A stretch of 64,000 nucleotides of DNA from Cellulomonas telluris (GCF_004886325.1 NZ_QXFN01000002.1:496001-560000); one strand, 5' to 3'; positions 37,563-46,536 are shown, counted from the stretch's first letter. Translations and numbers: made by a program. The notes: generated by a model from the letters alone, not told the origin.

Positions 37563-38312
37563 TCAGCGGAACCAGGCCGTGCGCACCGCGCCGGCGCGGG
37601 TCAGCTCGTCCACCCGCACGGCGCGCAGGCCGGCCGCGTGGAGCCCGGTGAGCACGTCGCGGGTCATCGCCGCCCGGTCGAACGAGGTCACGACCGCGGT
37701 GCCGTCGGGTCCGGGCTCCAGCCGCTCGTGCAGCAGGAGGATCCCGCCGTCGGCCAGCCGCGCGAGGCCGAGGGACGCCACGTCCGCGCTCGGGCGCTCC
37801 TCCCAGTCGGCGGCGTCCGCGGACCACACGACGACGTCGAGGCCCGCGCGTCGCGCGGCGAGCAGGCTCGACGGCGACTGGGCGCCGTAGGGCGGGCGGT
37901 AGAGGCGGACGGGGGTGCCGGCGACCGCCTCGAGGCGGTGCCGCGCCTCGCGGAGCGTGCGCACCGCGGTCGCGTGCGGCAGGCGCGGCAGCGGGGTGTG
38001 GTCGAGGCCGTGCAGCGCGATCTCGTGGCCGGCGTCCCGGATCCGCGCGACGAGGTCCGGGTGCTGCTCGGCCTGGGGCACGAGCAGGAAGTAGGTGCAG
38101 CGCGCACCCGCCTCCTCCAGGACCTGCAGGATCGCCGGCGTGGTGACGGGGTCGGGGCCGTCGTCGAACGTCACGGCGACCTGCCCGGACGGGCGCCCGC
38201 CGCGCACCGAGCCGAACGCCGGGGCCAGCAGGGCGTCCGCCGTGCGACGCAGCGCGCGGCGGGTCCGGGGGCCGGCGGAGCGGCGCAGGCGGGTCGCCGG
38301 GGACGCGGTCAC
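37563..38312 (-). CDS. Polysaccharide deacetylase (NodB/CE4 family)
   Basis: A 249-residue CE4 esterase. Motif 1 is VAVTFDDGPDPVTTPAIL, motif 2 with the metal histidines is ALHGLDHTPL (H-x3-H), and motif 3 is RLYRPPYGAQ. All catalytic residues appear intact. There is a basic N-terminal stretch but no clear signal peptide, so it may act in the cytosol or be exported by other means. It would remove N- or O-acetyl groups from the polysaccharide or peptidoglycan. It starts with GTG and is divergent to the beta-helix gene. Confidence 0.88.
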   Translation of the reverse strand: MTASPATRLRRSAGPRTRRALRRTADALLAPAFGSVRGGRPSGQVAVTFDDGPDPVTTPAILQVLEEAGARCTYFLLVPQAEQHPDLVARIRDAGHEIALHGLDHTPLPRLPHATAVRTLREARHRLEAVAGTPVRLYRPPYGAQSPSSLLAARRAGLDVVVWSADAADWEERPSADVASLGLARLADGGILLLHERLEPGPDGTAVVTSFDRAAMTRDVLTGLHAAGLRAVRVDELTRAGAVRTAWFR

Positions 38313-38381
38313 CGGTCTCCCCGGCCGCGCGGAGCGGCGGTCTTCTCGGGCATCGGGGAGAAACTAGTACCTGAGCATCCG

Positions 38382-38418
38382 CCCGATCTGCCCTAGCATG
38401 ACCGGCGATCGGGTGAAT
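38382..38418 (+). promoter_or_regulatory. Promoter with inverted repeat upstream of the first beta-helix gene
   Basis: A -10 TAGCAT (38394-38399) lies between the arms of an inverted repeat, CCCGATC (38382-38388) and GATCGGG (38407-38413). A partial copy of the shared motif (GGGTGAAT, 38411-38418) overlaps the right arm. Confidence 0.5.
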
Positions 38419-38505
38419 TCGGCCGCACGGTCGAGACGCCGTACCGCTGAGGTGCCGAGGACCCCCCGGGGGCCGTGCGGCGCCCCGAGCAGGGGGTTGG
38501 CTCAC

Positions 38506-40188
38506 ATGGTCCGAACGTCCTCGCGTGCCCGACGCGCGCTGCGGTTGCTGGGGCTGACGACGCTCGTCGTCGCCGTCGTGGGGGTGGACGCCGGCGCGGC
38601 GCACGAGCGCGGCGTCCCCACCGTGTCGTCGCACGCGGTCCGCACGTACGACACCCCCGTCGACCGGCTGGCGGCCGGTGCCGTGCGGGTCGGGGCGGGG
38701 TCGACCGTCCTGCTGCTCGTCGCGGCGGACGGGCCGTCCGGTGCCCGCCAGACCGTCCGCGCCGTGGAGGGCTGCGGCAGCGGCTGGCGGCTCGTGCGCC
38801 GCGCGAACGCCAGCAGCGGGACGTCCGAGGTCTGGGCCGCCGAGGGCGGCGCCCGGCGCTCCTGCACGCCCGTCGCGGTGCTGGGGCACGGCCCCCACGT
38901 GGGGCTGGCCGCGGCGTACGTCGTGCCGGACGGTCGCGTCCGGTCGGCGGCCGACGCGTCGGGGCGCCGGGGTGCGCCCGCGGTGGCGGTCCCGGTCGGC
39001 GCGCGCTCGCTCGTCCTGGGCGTGGGCAACGACTGGGCGCGCGCCGAGTCGCGGCGGCTGCTCGCCGGGCAGCGCAAGCTCGCCGAGCTCGAGGCGTCCA
39101 CCGACGACACGCTGTGGGTCCAGGGCGCGCGCGCCGCGCGGGCCGGCACGCTCCGGTTCGGCACGTCGTCCCCCCGCGGAGGGCTGTGGAACCTGGTCGC
39201 GGTCGAGGTGGTGGGCCCCGGTGCGGGTGTCGCTCCCACGCCGACGCCGAGCGTCGGCACGCCCACGTCGCGCCCGTCGGCGACGCGCACGGCGCGGCCC
39301 GTCGTCACGGCGACGCCCACCGTGACGGCCACCCCGACGCCGGCGGCCACGCCCACCGCGACGCCGACGGCGACGCCCTCCCCGAGCGCGACCGCGGCGC
39401 CCCCGCCGCCCGCCCCGGTCCCGCCGGCGGGCGGGGGCGGGACGACCCCGCCGGTGCCGGCCCCCGCAGGGCGGCCCGGCCCGGCGACGACCGGCGTCCC
39501 CGACGGCGTGGTCCTGCAGCCCTCCGGCCCGATCGTCGCGAGCACGCCCGGCCAGGTGATCAGCGGCCTCGACATCGCCGGACCGGTCGTCGTGCGCGCA
39601 CCCGACGTCGTCATCACGAACTGCCGGATCCGCGGCGACGGCACCGGCACGGGCGTGATGACGTCGGGCGGCAGCGTGACGATCAGCGACAGCGAGATCT
39701 CCGGGTTCGAGAACGGCATCGGGTTCGACCGGTGGACCGCGCGCCGCGTCGACGTCCACTCGATGACCGGGGACGGCGTGAAGCTCGGCTCGGACGTGCT
39801 GCTCGAGGACAGCTGGATCCACGACCTGACGCCCGGGAAGGACGCGCACGCCGACGGCGGGCAGATGCAGGACGGCGTGCGCGACCTGGTGGTGCGCGAC
39901 AACGTCATCGACGTGTCGGGCGCCCGGACCAACGCCGCGCTGTTCCTCGCGCCGGACTTCGGGCCGAGCACCGAGGGGCCCGTCACGGTGCAGGGCAACC
40001 TGCTCGACGGCGGCGGCTACACGCTGTTCGCCGTCGACGGCGGCGACGGCCGCTACGTCGTCGGGAACATCACGGTCACGGATAACGTCTTCGGCCGCCG
40101 CGCGGAGTACGGCGCCGCCCGGGTGAACGTGCCCGTCACGTGGCAGCGCAACGTCTGGGAGGGGACGTCCTCGCCCGTCACCCCCTGA
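38506..40188 (+). CDS. Secreted parallel beta-helix protein with N-terminal domain of unknown function
   Basis: A 560-residue exported protein. A signal peptide or anchor (LRLLGLTTLVVAVVGVDAGA) is followed by a domain of about 190 residues I do not recognise, a Pro/Thr-rich linker (about residues 240-330) and a C-terminal right-handed parallel beta-helix. The helix domain has DGVKLGSDVLLEDSWIHDL, HADGGQMQDG and NAALFLAPDFGP. The same domain ends the protein at 45150. ATG 38506 has AGGGGG upstream; the earlier ATG 38398 overlaps the -10. Polysaccharide lyase or binding activity is plausible but unproven. Confidence 0.8.
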   Translation: MVRTSSRARRALRLLGLTTLVVAVVGVDAGAAHERGVPTVSSHAVRTYDTPVDRLAAGAVRVGAGSTVLLLVAADGPSGARQTVRAVEGCGSGWRLVRRANASSGTSEVWAAEGGARRSCTPVAVLGHGPHVGLAAAYVVPDGRVRSAADASGRRGAPAVAVPVGARSLVLGVGNDWARAESRRLLAGQRKLAELEASTDDTLWVQGARAARAGTLRFGTSSPRGGLWNLVAVEVVGPGAGVAPTPTPSVGTPTSRPSATRTARPVVTATPTVTATPTPAATPTATPTATPSPSATAAPPPPAPVPPAGGGGTTPPVPAPAGRPGPATTGVPDGVVLQPSGPIVASTPGQVISGLDIAGPVVVRAPDVVITNCRIRGDGTGTGVMTSGGSVTISDSEISGFENGIGFDRWTARRVDVHSMTGDGVKLGSDVLLEDSWIHDLTPGKDAHADGGQMQDGVRDLVVRDNVIDVSGARTNAALFLAPDFGPSTEGPVTVQGNLLDGGGYTLFAVDGGDGRYVVGNITVTDNVFGRRAEYGAARVNVPVTWQRNVWEGTSSPVTP

Positions 40189-40235
40189 GCAGGATTTCGC
40201 CCGCTCGGACGCGTCCGGGGCGCGGAACCCGCCCC

Positions 40236-40241
40236 TAAGGT
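40236..40241 (+). promoter_or_regulatory. Candidate -10 of the second glycosyltransferase operon
   Basis: TAAGGT would start transcription near 40248-40249, exactly at the second GTG of the next gene. A partial motif copy (GGATTTCGCCCG, 40192-40203) lies upstream. Confidence 0.4.
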
Positions 40242-41436
40242 GACAGACGTGGCAGAACGGGGCGGAACGGACACCCTGCGTGCCGTGGTACCCGCGAGCA
40301 GGTCCGCGACGCTGCGGCTGGGGTTCGCGTGCCACTGGACCAGCCCGCGCGAGTCGACCTGGTCGGGCACGCCGTGGCAGCTGCGCCGGCACCTGGACCC
40401 GCTGGCGGACGTCGTCGACGTCGGCAGCGAGCTCCCGGCCGCGCTGCGGACCCCGCTGCGCCTGGCGTACGCACGGCGGGGGGCGGGCCGCTGGACGTCG
40501 GTGTGGCGGCACGGCACGCTCACGCGCGCCGCCGTCGCCCGCGACGTGGACCGCCGCACGCGCCGCGCGGCGCCCGACGTCGTGCTGCAGATCCAGGACC
40601 TGGGCGGCACCGCCGCGCCGGCGATGGTCCTGCAGGACCTCAGCTACGCGCTGCTGCTCGACCGCTACGGACGCGACGGGGTCCCGCACTTCCGCGCCCT
40701 CGGCCGGCGCCGCATCGAGTCGCTGCGGCGCGCGCAGGACCGCGTCTACGCCCGGGCCGCGGTGCTGCTGCCCATGAGCCGGTGGCTCGCGGACGACCTC
40801 GTCGCGCACGGCGTGCCGGCGCACCGGGTGCGGGTGGTGCACCCGGGCGTGAACGCCGCCGTGCCGGCGGGCACGCCGGTGCCGCCGCGTCGTCGCGGGC
40901 GCGTGCGACGGCTGCTGCTGCTCGGGCGGGACTTCGACACGAAGGGCGGCGACCAGGTGGTCCGTGCCCTGGCCGTGCTGCGTCGCGAGCTCGGTGCCAC
41001 GGTCACCCTGACCGTGGCGGGCCCCGAGCGCTGGCCGATGCGCGGGGACGTGCCGGACGGCGTGGAGTTTCTCGGGCCGGTGAGCCGTGCGCGGGCGGGC
41101 GAGCTCATGGACACGCACGACCTGTTCGTCATGCCGTCGCGCCTGGAGGGCTTCGGGATCGTGTTCGCCGAGGCGCTGAGCCGCGGGCTGCCGTGCATCG
41201 GCCGGGACGCGTGCGCCATGCCGGAGATCCTCGACCGCGCCTCCGGCGGGCTGCTCGTGCGCTCCGAGGCGCCCGACGAGCTCGCGGCCCTGGTCGTCGA
41301 GGCGCTCGCGGACGACGCCCTGTACGAGGCCTGCGCCGCCCGGGCCGACGCGCGCCGTGCGCACTTCTCGTGGGACAGGGCCGCGCGCGACGTGCTCGCG
41401 GCCGCCGGGACCGTCGTGGACGGAGGACGACCGTGA
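40240..41436 (+). CDS. Glycosyltransferase, GT4 family
   Basis: A GT-B glycosyltransferase of up to 398 residues. The N-terminal domain begins RLGFACHWTSPRESTWSGTPWQL, and the donor domain shows LLGRDFDTKGGDQVVRAL and MPSRLEGFGIVFAEALSRGLPCI. The longest start is GTG 40240, which has no ribosome-binding site; GTG 40249, at the predicted transcription start, would give a leaderless message and is at least as likely. It overlaps the next glycosyltransferase gene by 4 nt. Confidence 0.87.
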   Translation: MTDVAERGGTDTLRAVVPASRSATLRLGFACHWTSPRESTWSGTPWQLRRHLDPLADVVDVGSELPAALRTPLRLAYARRGAGRWTSVWRHGTLTRAAVARDVDRRTRRAAPDVVLQIQDLGGTAAPAMVLQDLSYALLLDRYGRDGVPHFRALGRRRIESLRRAQDRVYARAAVLLPMSRWLADDLVAHGVPAHRVRVVHPGVNAAVPAGTPVPPRRRGRVRRLLLLGRDFDTKGGDQVVRALAVLRRELGATVTLTVAGPERWPMRGDVPDGVEFLGPVSRARAGELMDTHDLFVMPSRLEGFGIVFAEALSRGLPCIGRDACAMPEILDRASGGLLVRSEAPDELAALVVEALADDALYEACAARADARRAHFSWDRAARDVLAAAGTVVDGGRP

Positions 41437-42755
41437 GCGCACCTCGGGTGCTCGTCATCGTGCAGAACCTGCCGGTGCCGCTGGACCGGCGCGTGTGGCT
41501 GGAGTGCCGCGCGCTCGTGGCCGCCGGGTACCGCGTCAGCGTCATCTGCCCCCGCGGCCCGGGCGACCCGGCGCGGGAGGTCGTGGAGGACGTCGCGCTG
41601 TACAAGTACCGGCCGGCGCCGGAGGCGCGCGGCCTGCTGGGGTTCGTCGTCGAGTTCGTGTACTCGTGGGTGCGCACCGCGCTGCTGTCCCTGGTGGTGC
41701 GCCGCGAGCGCGGGTTCGACGTCATCCAGGCCTGCAACCCGCCGGACACGTACTGGGCGCTGGCGCTGCTGTGGCGGCTGCGGGGCGTCCGCTTCGTCTT
41801 CGACCACCACGACCTCAACCCCGAGCTGTACCTGTCCCGGTTCGGCGAGCCGTCCGGGCCGGGCGGCCGGGCGCAGCTCGGCGGGCTGCGGTGGCTCGAG
41901 CGGCGCACGTTCCGCGCCGCGCACCGCGTCATCTCCACGAACGAGTCGTACCGGAGCGTCGCGCTGACCCGCGGCGGGGTGCCGCGCGAGCGCACGAGCG
42001 TCGTCCGCTCCGGACCGGACACGCGCGTCATGCGCCCGGTGGCCGGTACCGGCGACCTGGCGCGCGGCGGGCACCTGCTCGTCTACCTGGGGATCATGGG
42101 CCCGCAGGACGACGTCGACGTCGTGCTGCACGTCGTCGACGAGCTCGTGCACCGGCGCGGCCGCGACGACGTGCGTGCGGCGCTGCTCGGCTTCGGCGAC
42201 TGCCTCGAGGAGCTGCGCGCGCTGTCGACCCGCCTGGGTCTCGACGACGTCGTGGAGTTCACCGGCCGCGCGGGCAAGGAGACGATCGCCGACTACCTGT
42301 CGGCCGCGAGCGCCGGCCTCTCCCCGGACCGCAAGACGCCGCTCAACGACCGGTCGACCATGAACAAGACCATGGAGTACATGGCGTACGCGCTGCCCAC
42401 GGTCACGTTCGACCTCGACGAGACGCGGGTGAGCGCGGGGGACTGCGCGCTGTACGTGCCCTCGGGCGACGTCGGGGCGTTCGCGGACGCGGTCGAGCGG
42501 CTGCTCGACGACCCGGAGCTGCGCACGGACATGTCCCTGCGTGCCCGGCGGCGCGTGGTGCGCGAGCTCGACTGGCAGCCCCAGGCGCGGACGTACGTCG
42601 CGACGTTCGACGACCTGCTCGGCCGCGACTCGGGGCCCGGGCCGTTCGTCGACGCCGCCGCGGCGCTGCCCGGCGGGCGGGTCGCGGTGGGCGACGACGA
42701 GCTCGAGGACCTGGTCCGGGCACGGGGCACGCTCGCCGCGGTGGTGGAGCCGTGA
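41433..42755 (+). CDS. Glycosyltransferase, GT4 family
   Basis: A 440-residue enzyme. VLVIVQNLPVPLDRRVWLECRAL is the characteristic opening of a GT4 subgroup common in actinobacterial polysaccharide loci. DVIQACNPPDTYWALALLWR, FDHHDLNPELY and LSPDRKTPLNDRSTMNKTMEYMA are further signatures. It overlaps both neighbours by 4 nt. Probably soluble or membrane-associated; the donor sugar is unknown. Confidence 0.9.
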   Translation: MSAPRVLVIVQNLPVPLDRRVWLECRALVAAGYRVSVICPRGPGDPAREVVEDVALYKYRPAPEARGLLGFVVEFVYSWVRTALLSLVVRRERGFDVIQACNPPDTYWALALLWRLRGVRFVFDHHDLNPELYLSRFGEPSGPGGRAQLGGLRWLERRTFRAAHRVISTNESYRSVALTRGGVPRERTSVVRSGPDTRVMRPVAGTGDLARGGHLLVYLGIMGPQDDVDVVLHVVDELVHRRGRDDVRAALLGFGDCLEELRALSTRLGLDDVVEFTGRAGKETIADYLSAASAGLSPDRKTPLNDRSTMNKTMEYMAYALPTVTFDLDETRVSAGDCALYVPSGDVGAFADAVERLLDDPELRTDMSLRARRRVVRELDWQPQARTYVATFDDLLGRDSGPGPFVDAAAALPGGRVAVGDDELEDLVRARGTLAAVVEP

Positions 42756-43651
42756 GCGCGCGGACGGCCCCGCGGGGGACGGTGCTGGTCCCCGCGCACG
42801 ACGAGGAGGCGGTGATCGGCCGGTGCCTGCGGGTGCTGCTGGCCGACGCCGAGCGCGGCGAGCTCGCGGTGCTGGTCGTCTCGAACGGCTCCACGGACGC
42901 GACGGCGGCGCGCGCGCGGGCCGCGGGACCCGACGTGCGGGTGCTCGAGCTGGACGTCGCCTCGAAGCCCGCGGCCCTGCGGGCGGGCCTGGCGGCCGCC
43001 GCACCGGGCCCGGTGGTCGTCATCGACGCCGACATCGAGGTGCCGACCGCGACGGTGCGCGCGCTGCTCGACGCGCTCGCCGACGACGCGCCCGACGGAC
43101 GCGACGACGACGCGCCCGCGGGTGCGGACGTGCTGATCGCCGCGGCCCGGCCCCGGTTCGAGACCGCGCGCTCCTCGTGGGCCGTGCGCCGCTACTACGC
43201 GGTCTGGACCGCGCTGCCCTACGCGCGCGGGTTCACGGTCGGCGGCTCGGGCGTGTTCGCGCTGAGCGCCCGCGGGCGGGCCGTGCTGGGCGAGATCCCC
43301 GACGTGACGAACGACGACGGCTGGGTGCGCCGGGCGGTCCCCGCGTCGGGGCGGCGCGTCGTGGAGGCGGACTTCACCGTCCACCCCACGCGGACGGTGG
43401 GCGCGCTCGTCGCGCGCCGCGCCCGGGTCGTGAACGGGAACCGGGAGCTCGACGCCGACCTGGGCCCCGACACCGAGAGCACGGGCCTCGCCGCGGTCCT
43501 CGCGGGTGTGCGGCGGCGTGACTACGGGACGCTCGACGTGCTGGTGTTCCTCGCGGTCACGGCGCGCGCCCGGGCCGTCGCCTGGTGGCGGCGGCGCCGG
43601 GGCGACACGCGCTGGTCCACCGACCACGGCTCGCGGGCCGTGACGGCATGA
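42752..43651 (+). CDS. Glycosyltransferase, GT2 family
   Basis: A 299-residue GT-A enzyme. VLVPAHDEEAVIGRCLRVLL opens the nucleotide-binding domain and VVVIDADIEV contains the metal-binding DxD motif. The later FTVGGSGVFALS and DVTNDDGWVRR are consistent with an inverting GT2. A C-terminal hydrophobic stretch may anchor it. It overlaps the preceding gene by 4 nt, and the next gene begins 37 nt later. Confidence 0.85.
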   Translation: MSARTAPRGTVLVPAHDEEAVIGRCLRVLLADAERGELAVLVVSNGSTDATAARARAAGPDVRVLELDVASKPAALRAGLAAAAPGPVVVIDADIEVPTATVRALLDALADDAPDGRDDDAPAGADVLIAAARPRFETARSSWAVRRYYAVWTALPYARGFTVGGSGVFALSARGRAVLGEIPDVTNDDGWVRRAVPASGRRVVEADFTVHPTRTVGALVARRARVVNGNRELDADLGPDTESTGLAAVLAGVRRRDYGTLDVLVFLAVTARARAVAWWRRRRGDTRWSTDHGSRAVTA

Positions 43652-43688
43652 GGACGCACGTGGGGCCGCGCCGCTCGGCGGGTGCGCC

Positions 43689-44603
43689 GTGACGGTGCCG
43701 CAGGTGGCGGTCGTCGTCGTCACGTACAACGCGGCCGAGTGGGTCGACCGGTGCCTGCGGGCGCTGCTCGAGGACGCCCGCCCGCGCACGCCGTTCGAGG
43801 TCGTGGTGCTGGACAACGCGTCCGACGCGCCGACGCGCGAGGTCCTCGCGCGGTGGGCGGACCGCGTCCGGCTCCATCTGGGCAGCGAGAACATCGGCTT
43901 CGGACGGGGCTGCAACGCCGCGGTCGCGATGACGGACGCCGAGCGCGTGGTGCTGCTCAACCCGGACGCGGTGGTCCGGGAGGGGTGCATCGACGCCCTG
44001 GTCGAGGCGCTCGACGCGTACCCGCAGGCCGGGCTGGTCGGCGGCCGCACGCTGCGTCCCGACGGCTCGGTCGACCCCAGCAGCTGCTGGGGCCGGCCGA
44101 CGCTGTGGAGCTGGTTCTGCTTCGCGACCGGCCTGTCGACGGCGTTCCGGCGCTCGCGGGTGCTGGACCCCGAGTCGCTGGGCCGCTGGGACCGGGGGAC
44201 GGCGCAGGAGGTCGACATCGTCACGGGGTGCCTGCTGGCGTTCGAGCGCACGACCTGGGACAAGCTCGGCGGGTTCGACGAGCGCTTCTTCATGTACGCC
44301 GAGGACGCCGACCTGTCGCTGCGCGCGGCCGAGCTCGGGCTGCGGCCTCGGATCACACCCGACGCCGTCGCGGTGCACGCGGTGGGCGCGTCGTCCGCGC
44401 GGGCGCACAAGCTGCGGCTGCTCATGACGGGCAAGGCGACGTTGGCGCGGCTGCACTGGGCGCCGTGGCGGGCCCGCACGGGCGTCGCGATGCTCCTCGC
44501 CGGTGCGGCGGTGCGCGGCCTGGGGGAGCGGGCACTGGGCCGGACCCCGAGCTGGGGCACGCTCGTGTCGGACCGCTCGTGGACGCGGGGCTGGCCCGCC
44601 TGA
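43689..44603 (+). CDS. Glycosyltransferase, GT2 family, rhamnosyltransferase-like
   Basis: A 304-residue GT-A enzyme. VAVVVVTYNAAEWVDRCLRAL is the GT2 opening, VVLDNASD and ENIGFGRGCNAAV follow, the DxD-like site is LLNPDAVV, and GFDERFFMYAEDADLSLRA is typical of WbbL-like rhamnosyltransferases. The GTG start has GCGGGTG upstream. It is the last gene of the polysaccharide block before the long non-coding stretch preceding the second beta-helix gene. Confidence 0.9.
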   Translation: MTVPQVAVVVVTYNAAEWVDRCLRALLEDARPRTPFEVVVLDNASDAPTREVLARWADRVRLHLGSENIGFGRGCNAAVAMTDAERVVLLNPDAVVREGCIDALVEALDAYPQAGLVGGRTLRPDGSVDPSSCWGRPTLWSWFCFATGLSTAFRRSRVLDPESLGRWDRGTAQEVDIVTGCLLAFERTTWDKLGGFDERFFMYAEDADLSLRAAELGLRPRITPDAVAVHAVGASSARAHKLRLLMTGKATLARLHWAPWRARTGVAMLLAGAAVRGLGERALGRTPSWGTLVSDRSWTRGWPA

Positions 44604-44812
44604 CGACGGGTGCCGGCGTGCGTGGGATCGCTCACTCCCGCGCAGCCGACCCGGTGTCGACACGGCGTCGCCGCCGTGAAGGTCCTGTGCTGTGACGAAG
44701 GACGCCCGGTCGTGGGAGCGCACCCGCTGACCTGAGTCAACACTCCGTCCGTCCGCTTTTGCCCCCGCGCGGCCCGCGTGACGACGCCGGATTTCGTGCC
44801 TAGCGTCGTAAA
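44604..44812 (+). promoter_or_regulatory. Promoter region of the DUF4082/beta-helix gene with shared motif
   Basis: The 546-nt space between 44603 and 45150 has no credible gene. This part contains the motif GTCCGCTTTTGCCCCC (44751-44766) and a promoter: -35 GTGACG (44778-44783), a 17-nt spacer and -10 TAGCGT (44801-44806). The first 150 nt show nothing I can assign. Confidence 0.55.
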
Positions 44813-45149
44813 CGACCGAAGTGATGCCCCAGGCATCCATCTCCGGGCGGTCGCCCGGTGGGCGGCGCCGACGTGCGCTGCGTCCCGCCGCGGCGGGCAG
44901 CGGGTCGTCCCGCGCCGGGAACCGCACGGACCGGCGACCAGGGACGGTCGTCCGGCGGGTCGCCACAGGGGAACACATCGCAGGGCAACCCCGGGACCCG
45001 GGGTGCGACGGGCGAGGGCCACCACCCTCCTCGAGGTGCACGACGCCTCATCAGCCGGTCGCTCCGCCCGAACGGACAGGCACCAAGGCGCGCGATCCCG
45101 CACGCCTGCTACAGGCGCGCGACCGCGCGCCGGAACGACGGAGAACCAC
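44813..45149 (+). ncRNA. Candidate structured 5' leader (riboswitch-like)
   Basis: The transcript would start near 44813, giving a leader of about 337 nt. It contains a stem GGCGACC (44933-44939)/GGTCGCC (44958-44964), a stem TCGCA (44978-44982)/TGCGA (45004-45008) with CCCC/GGGG inside, and a 3' stem GGCGCGCG (45087-45094)/CGCGCGCC (45124-45131) enclosing CGCCTG/CAGGCG, just before the ribosome-binding site. GGGGAAC, GGGGTGCGAC and CCCGAACGGACAGGCACC occur in the order of similar blocks in the c-di-AMP (ydaO) riboswitch, but the match is partial. Confidence 0.4.
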
Positions 45150-46508
45150 GTGAGCACCACCACCACCACCATGCGCCGCCGCGGCCTCGCGGCCCTGGCG
45201 CTCGGTGTCAGCGCGAGTGTCGCCCTCGGCTTCACCGCCGGGCCGGCCGCCGCCGCCAGCACCGAGACGATCTTCGGAACCGGCACGCCCAGCGGCGTGA
45301 AGGCCGCGACGAACGACACGGCCGCCGTCGAGCTCGGCACCGCGTTCACCGCGAAGGCGACCGGCGACGTCACCGGCGTCCGGTTCTGGAAGACCGCGGG
45401 CAACACCGGCACGCACACCGCCTCGCTGTGGACGGCCGACGGCAAGCGCCTCGCGCGGGCCACCTTCACCAACGAGACCGCGACCGGCTGGCAGACCGTG
45501 AAGTTCGCGACGCCGGTCGACGTGACCTCGGGCAGCAGCTACGTCGTCTCGTACCACGCGCCGCAGGGCCGGTACGCGTACACGGAGAACTACACCGGCA
45601 AGTCCCTGTCGTCCTCGATGCTCCTGCCGACGAGCAACGCCGGCCGGTTCGTCTACGGCTCCGGCGGGTTCCCCAAGCAGAGCTTCAAGTCGACGAACTA
45701 CTGGGTCGACGCCGTCTTCACGGCGGACGCCCCCGCCGCCGTCGCCCCCACCCAGCCGGCCCCGCCGGCCCCCGCGCCGAGCACGGCGCGTCCGGGTGCG
45801 AGCAACACCGGTGTCCCCGCCGGCACGACGCTCAAGGCGTCCGGCGCCCTGACGATCACCACGCCGAACACCGTGATCGACGGCTACGACATCTCGGGCA
45901 AGGTCGTCGTCGCGGCGTCGAACGTCACGATCAAGAACTCCCGCATCCACGGCAACGGCACGGGTGACGGCATCAGCGTCCGGTCGGGCAACGTCGTGAT
46001 CCAGGACAGCGAGATCTACAACTTCGAGAACGCCATCGGCTACTCGAACTACGCCGCGTACCGCGTGAACGTGCACTCCACCACGGGTGACGGCGTCAAG
46101 CTCGGGTCCAACACCACGCTGCAGGACAGCTGGATCCACGACCTCACGCCCGGCCCGGGCGCGCACGCCGACGGCGGCCAGGTGCAGGACGGCATCCGCA
46201 ACCTCGTGGTGCGCAACAACACGATCGACGTCTCCTCGACCACGAAGGCCAACGCGGCGCTGTTCATCGCGCCGGACTTCGGCCCCACCACGGACGGGCC
46301 CGTCCTCGTCGAGGGCAACTACCTCAACGGCGGCGGCTTCACGGTGTTCGTCGTCGACGGCAACAACGGCCAGTACGTCATCCGGAACATCACCTTCCGG
46401 AACAACACGTTCGGCCGCACCGCGCAGTACGGCCAGGCCCGGGTCAACGTCCCGGTGACCTGGACGGGCAACGTCTTCGCGGACAACGGGGCTGCCGTCC
46501 GCTACTGA
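45150..46508 (+). CDS. Secreted DUF4082 plus parallel beta-helix protein
   Basis: A 452-residue exported protein. A signal peptide ends near AAAAS (about residue 37). One DUF4082 domain follows (about 40-190: ETIFGTGTPSGVKAA, GVRFWKTAGNTGTHTASLW, GWQTVKF). Then come a Pro-rich linker and a right-handed beta-helix (about 225-452) with IHDLTPGPGAHADGGQ and NAALFIAPDFGP. The first half matches repeats of the protein at 19533 and the second half the protein at 38506. GTG 45150 has GGAG six nt upstream; ATG 45171 is an alternative. Binding or cleaving the surface polysaccharide is an inference. Confidence 0.85.
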   Translation: MSTTTTTMRRRGLAALALGVSASVALGFTAGPAAAASTETIFGTGTPSGVKAATNDTAAVELGTAFTAKATGDVTGVRFWKTAGNTGTHTASLWTADGKRLARATFTNETATGWQTVKFATPVDVTSGSSYVVSYHAPQGRYAYTENYTGKSLSSSMLLPTSNAGRFVYGSGGFPKQSFKSTNYWVDAVFTADAPAAVAPTQPAPPAPAPSTARPGASNTGVPAGTTLKASGALTITTPNTVIDGYDISGKVVVAASNVTIKNSRIHGNGTGDGISVRSGNVVIQDSEIYNFENAIGYSNYAAYRVNVHSTTGDGVKLGSNTTLQDSWIHDLTPGPGAHADGGQVQDGIRNLVVRNNTIDVSSTTKANAALFIAPDFGPTTDGPVLVEGNYLNGGGFTVFVVDGNNGQYVIRNITFRNNTFGRTAQYGQARVNVPVTWTGNVFADNGAAVRY

Positions 46509-46536
46509 CGCCACCCCGCGCTCACGCGCCCACCCC

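Noticed and set aside
38398-38505. Earlier in-frame ATG for the beta-helix protein
   Set aside because: That ATG overlaps the -10 TAGCAT, so it would not be on the transcript. The signal peptide and an AGGGGG site fit ATG 38506.
44963-45080. Class I c-di-GMP (GEMM) riboswitch in the 45150 leader
   Set aside because: AGGGCAACC is similar to one conserved block, but the essential GACGCAAAGCC and tetraloop-receptor blocks are missing.
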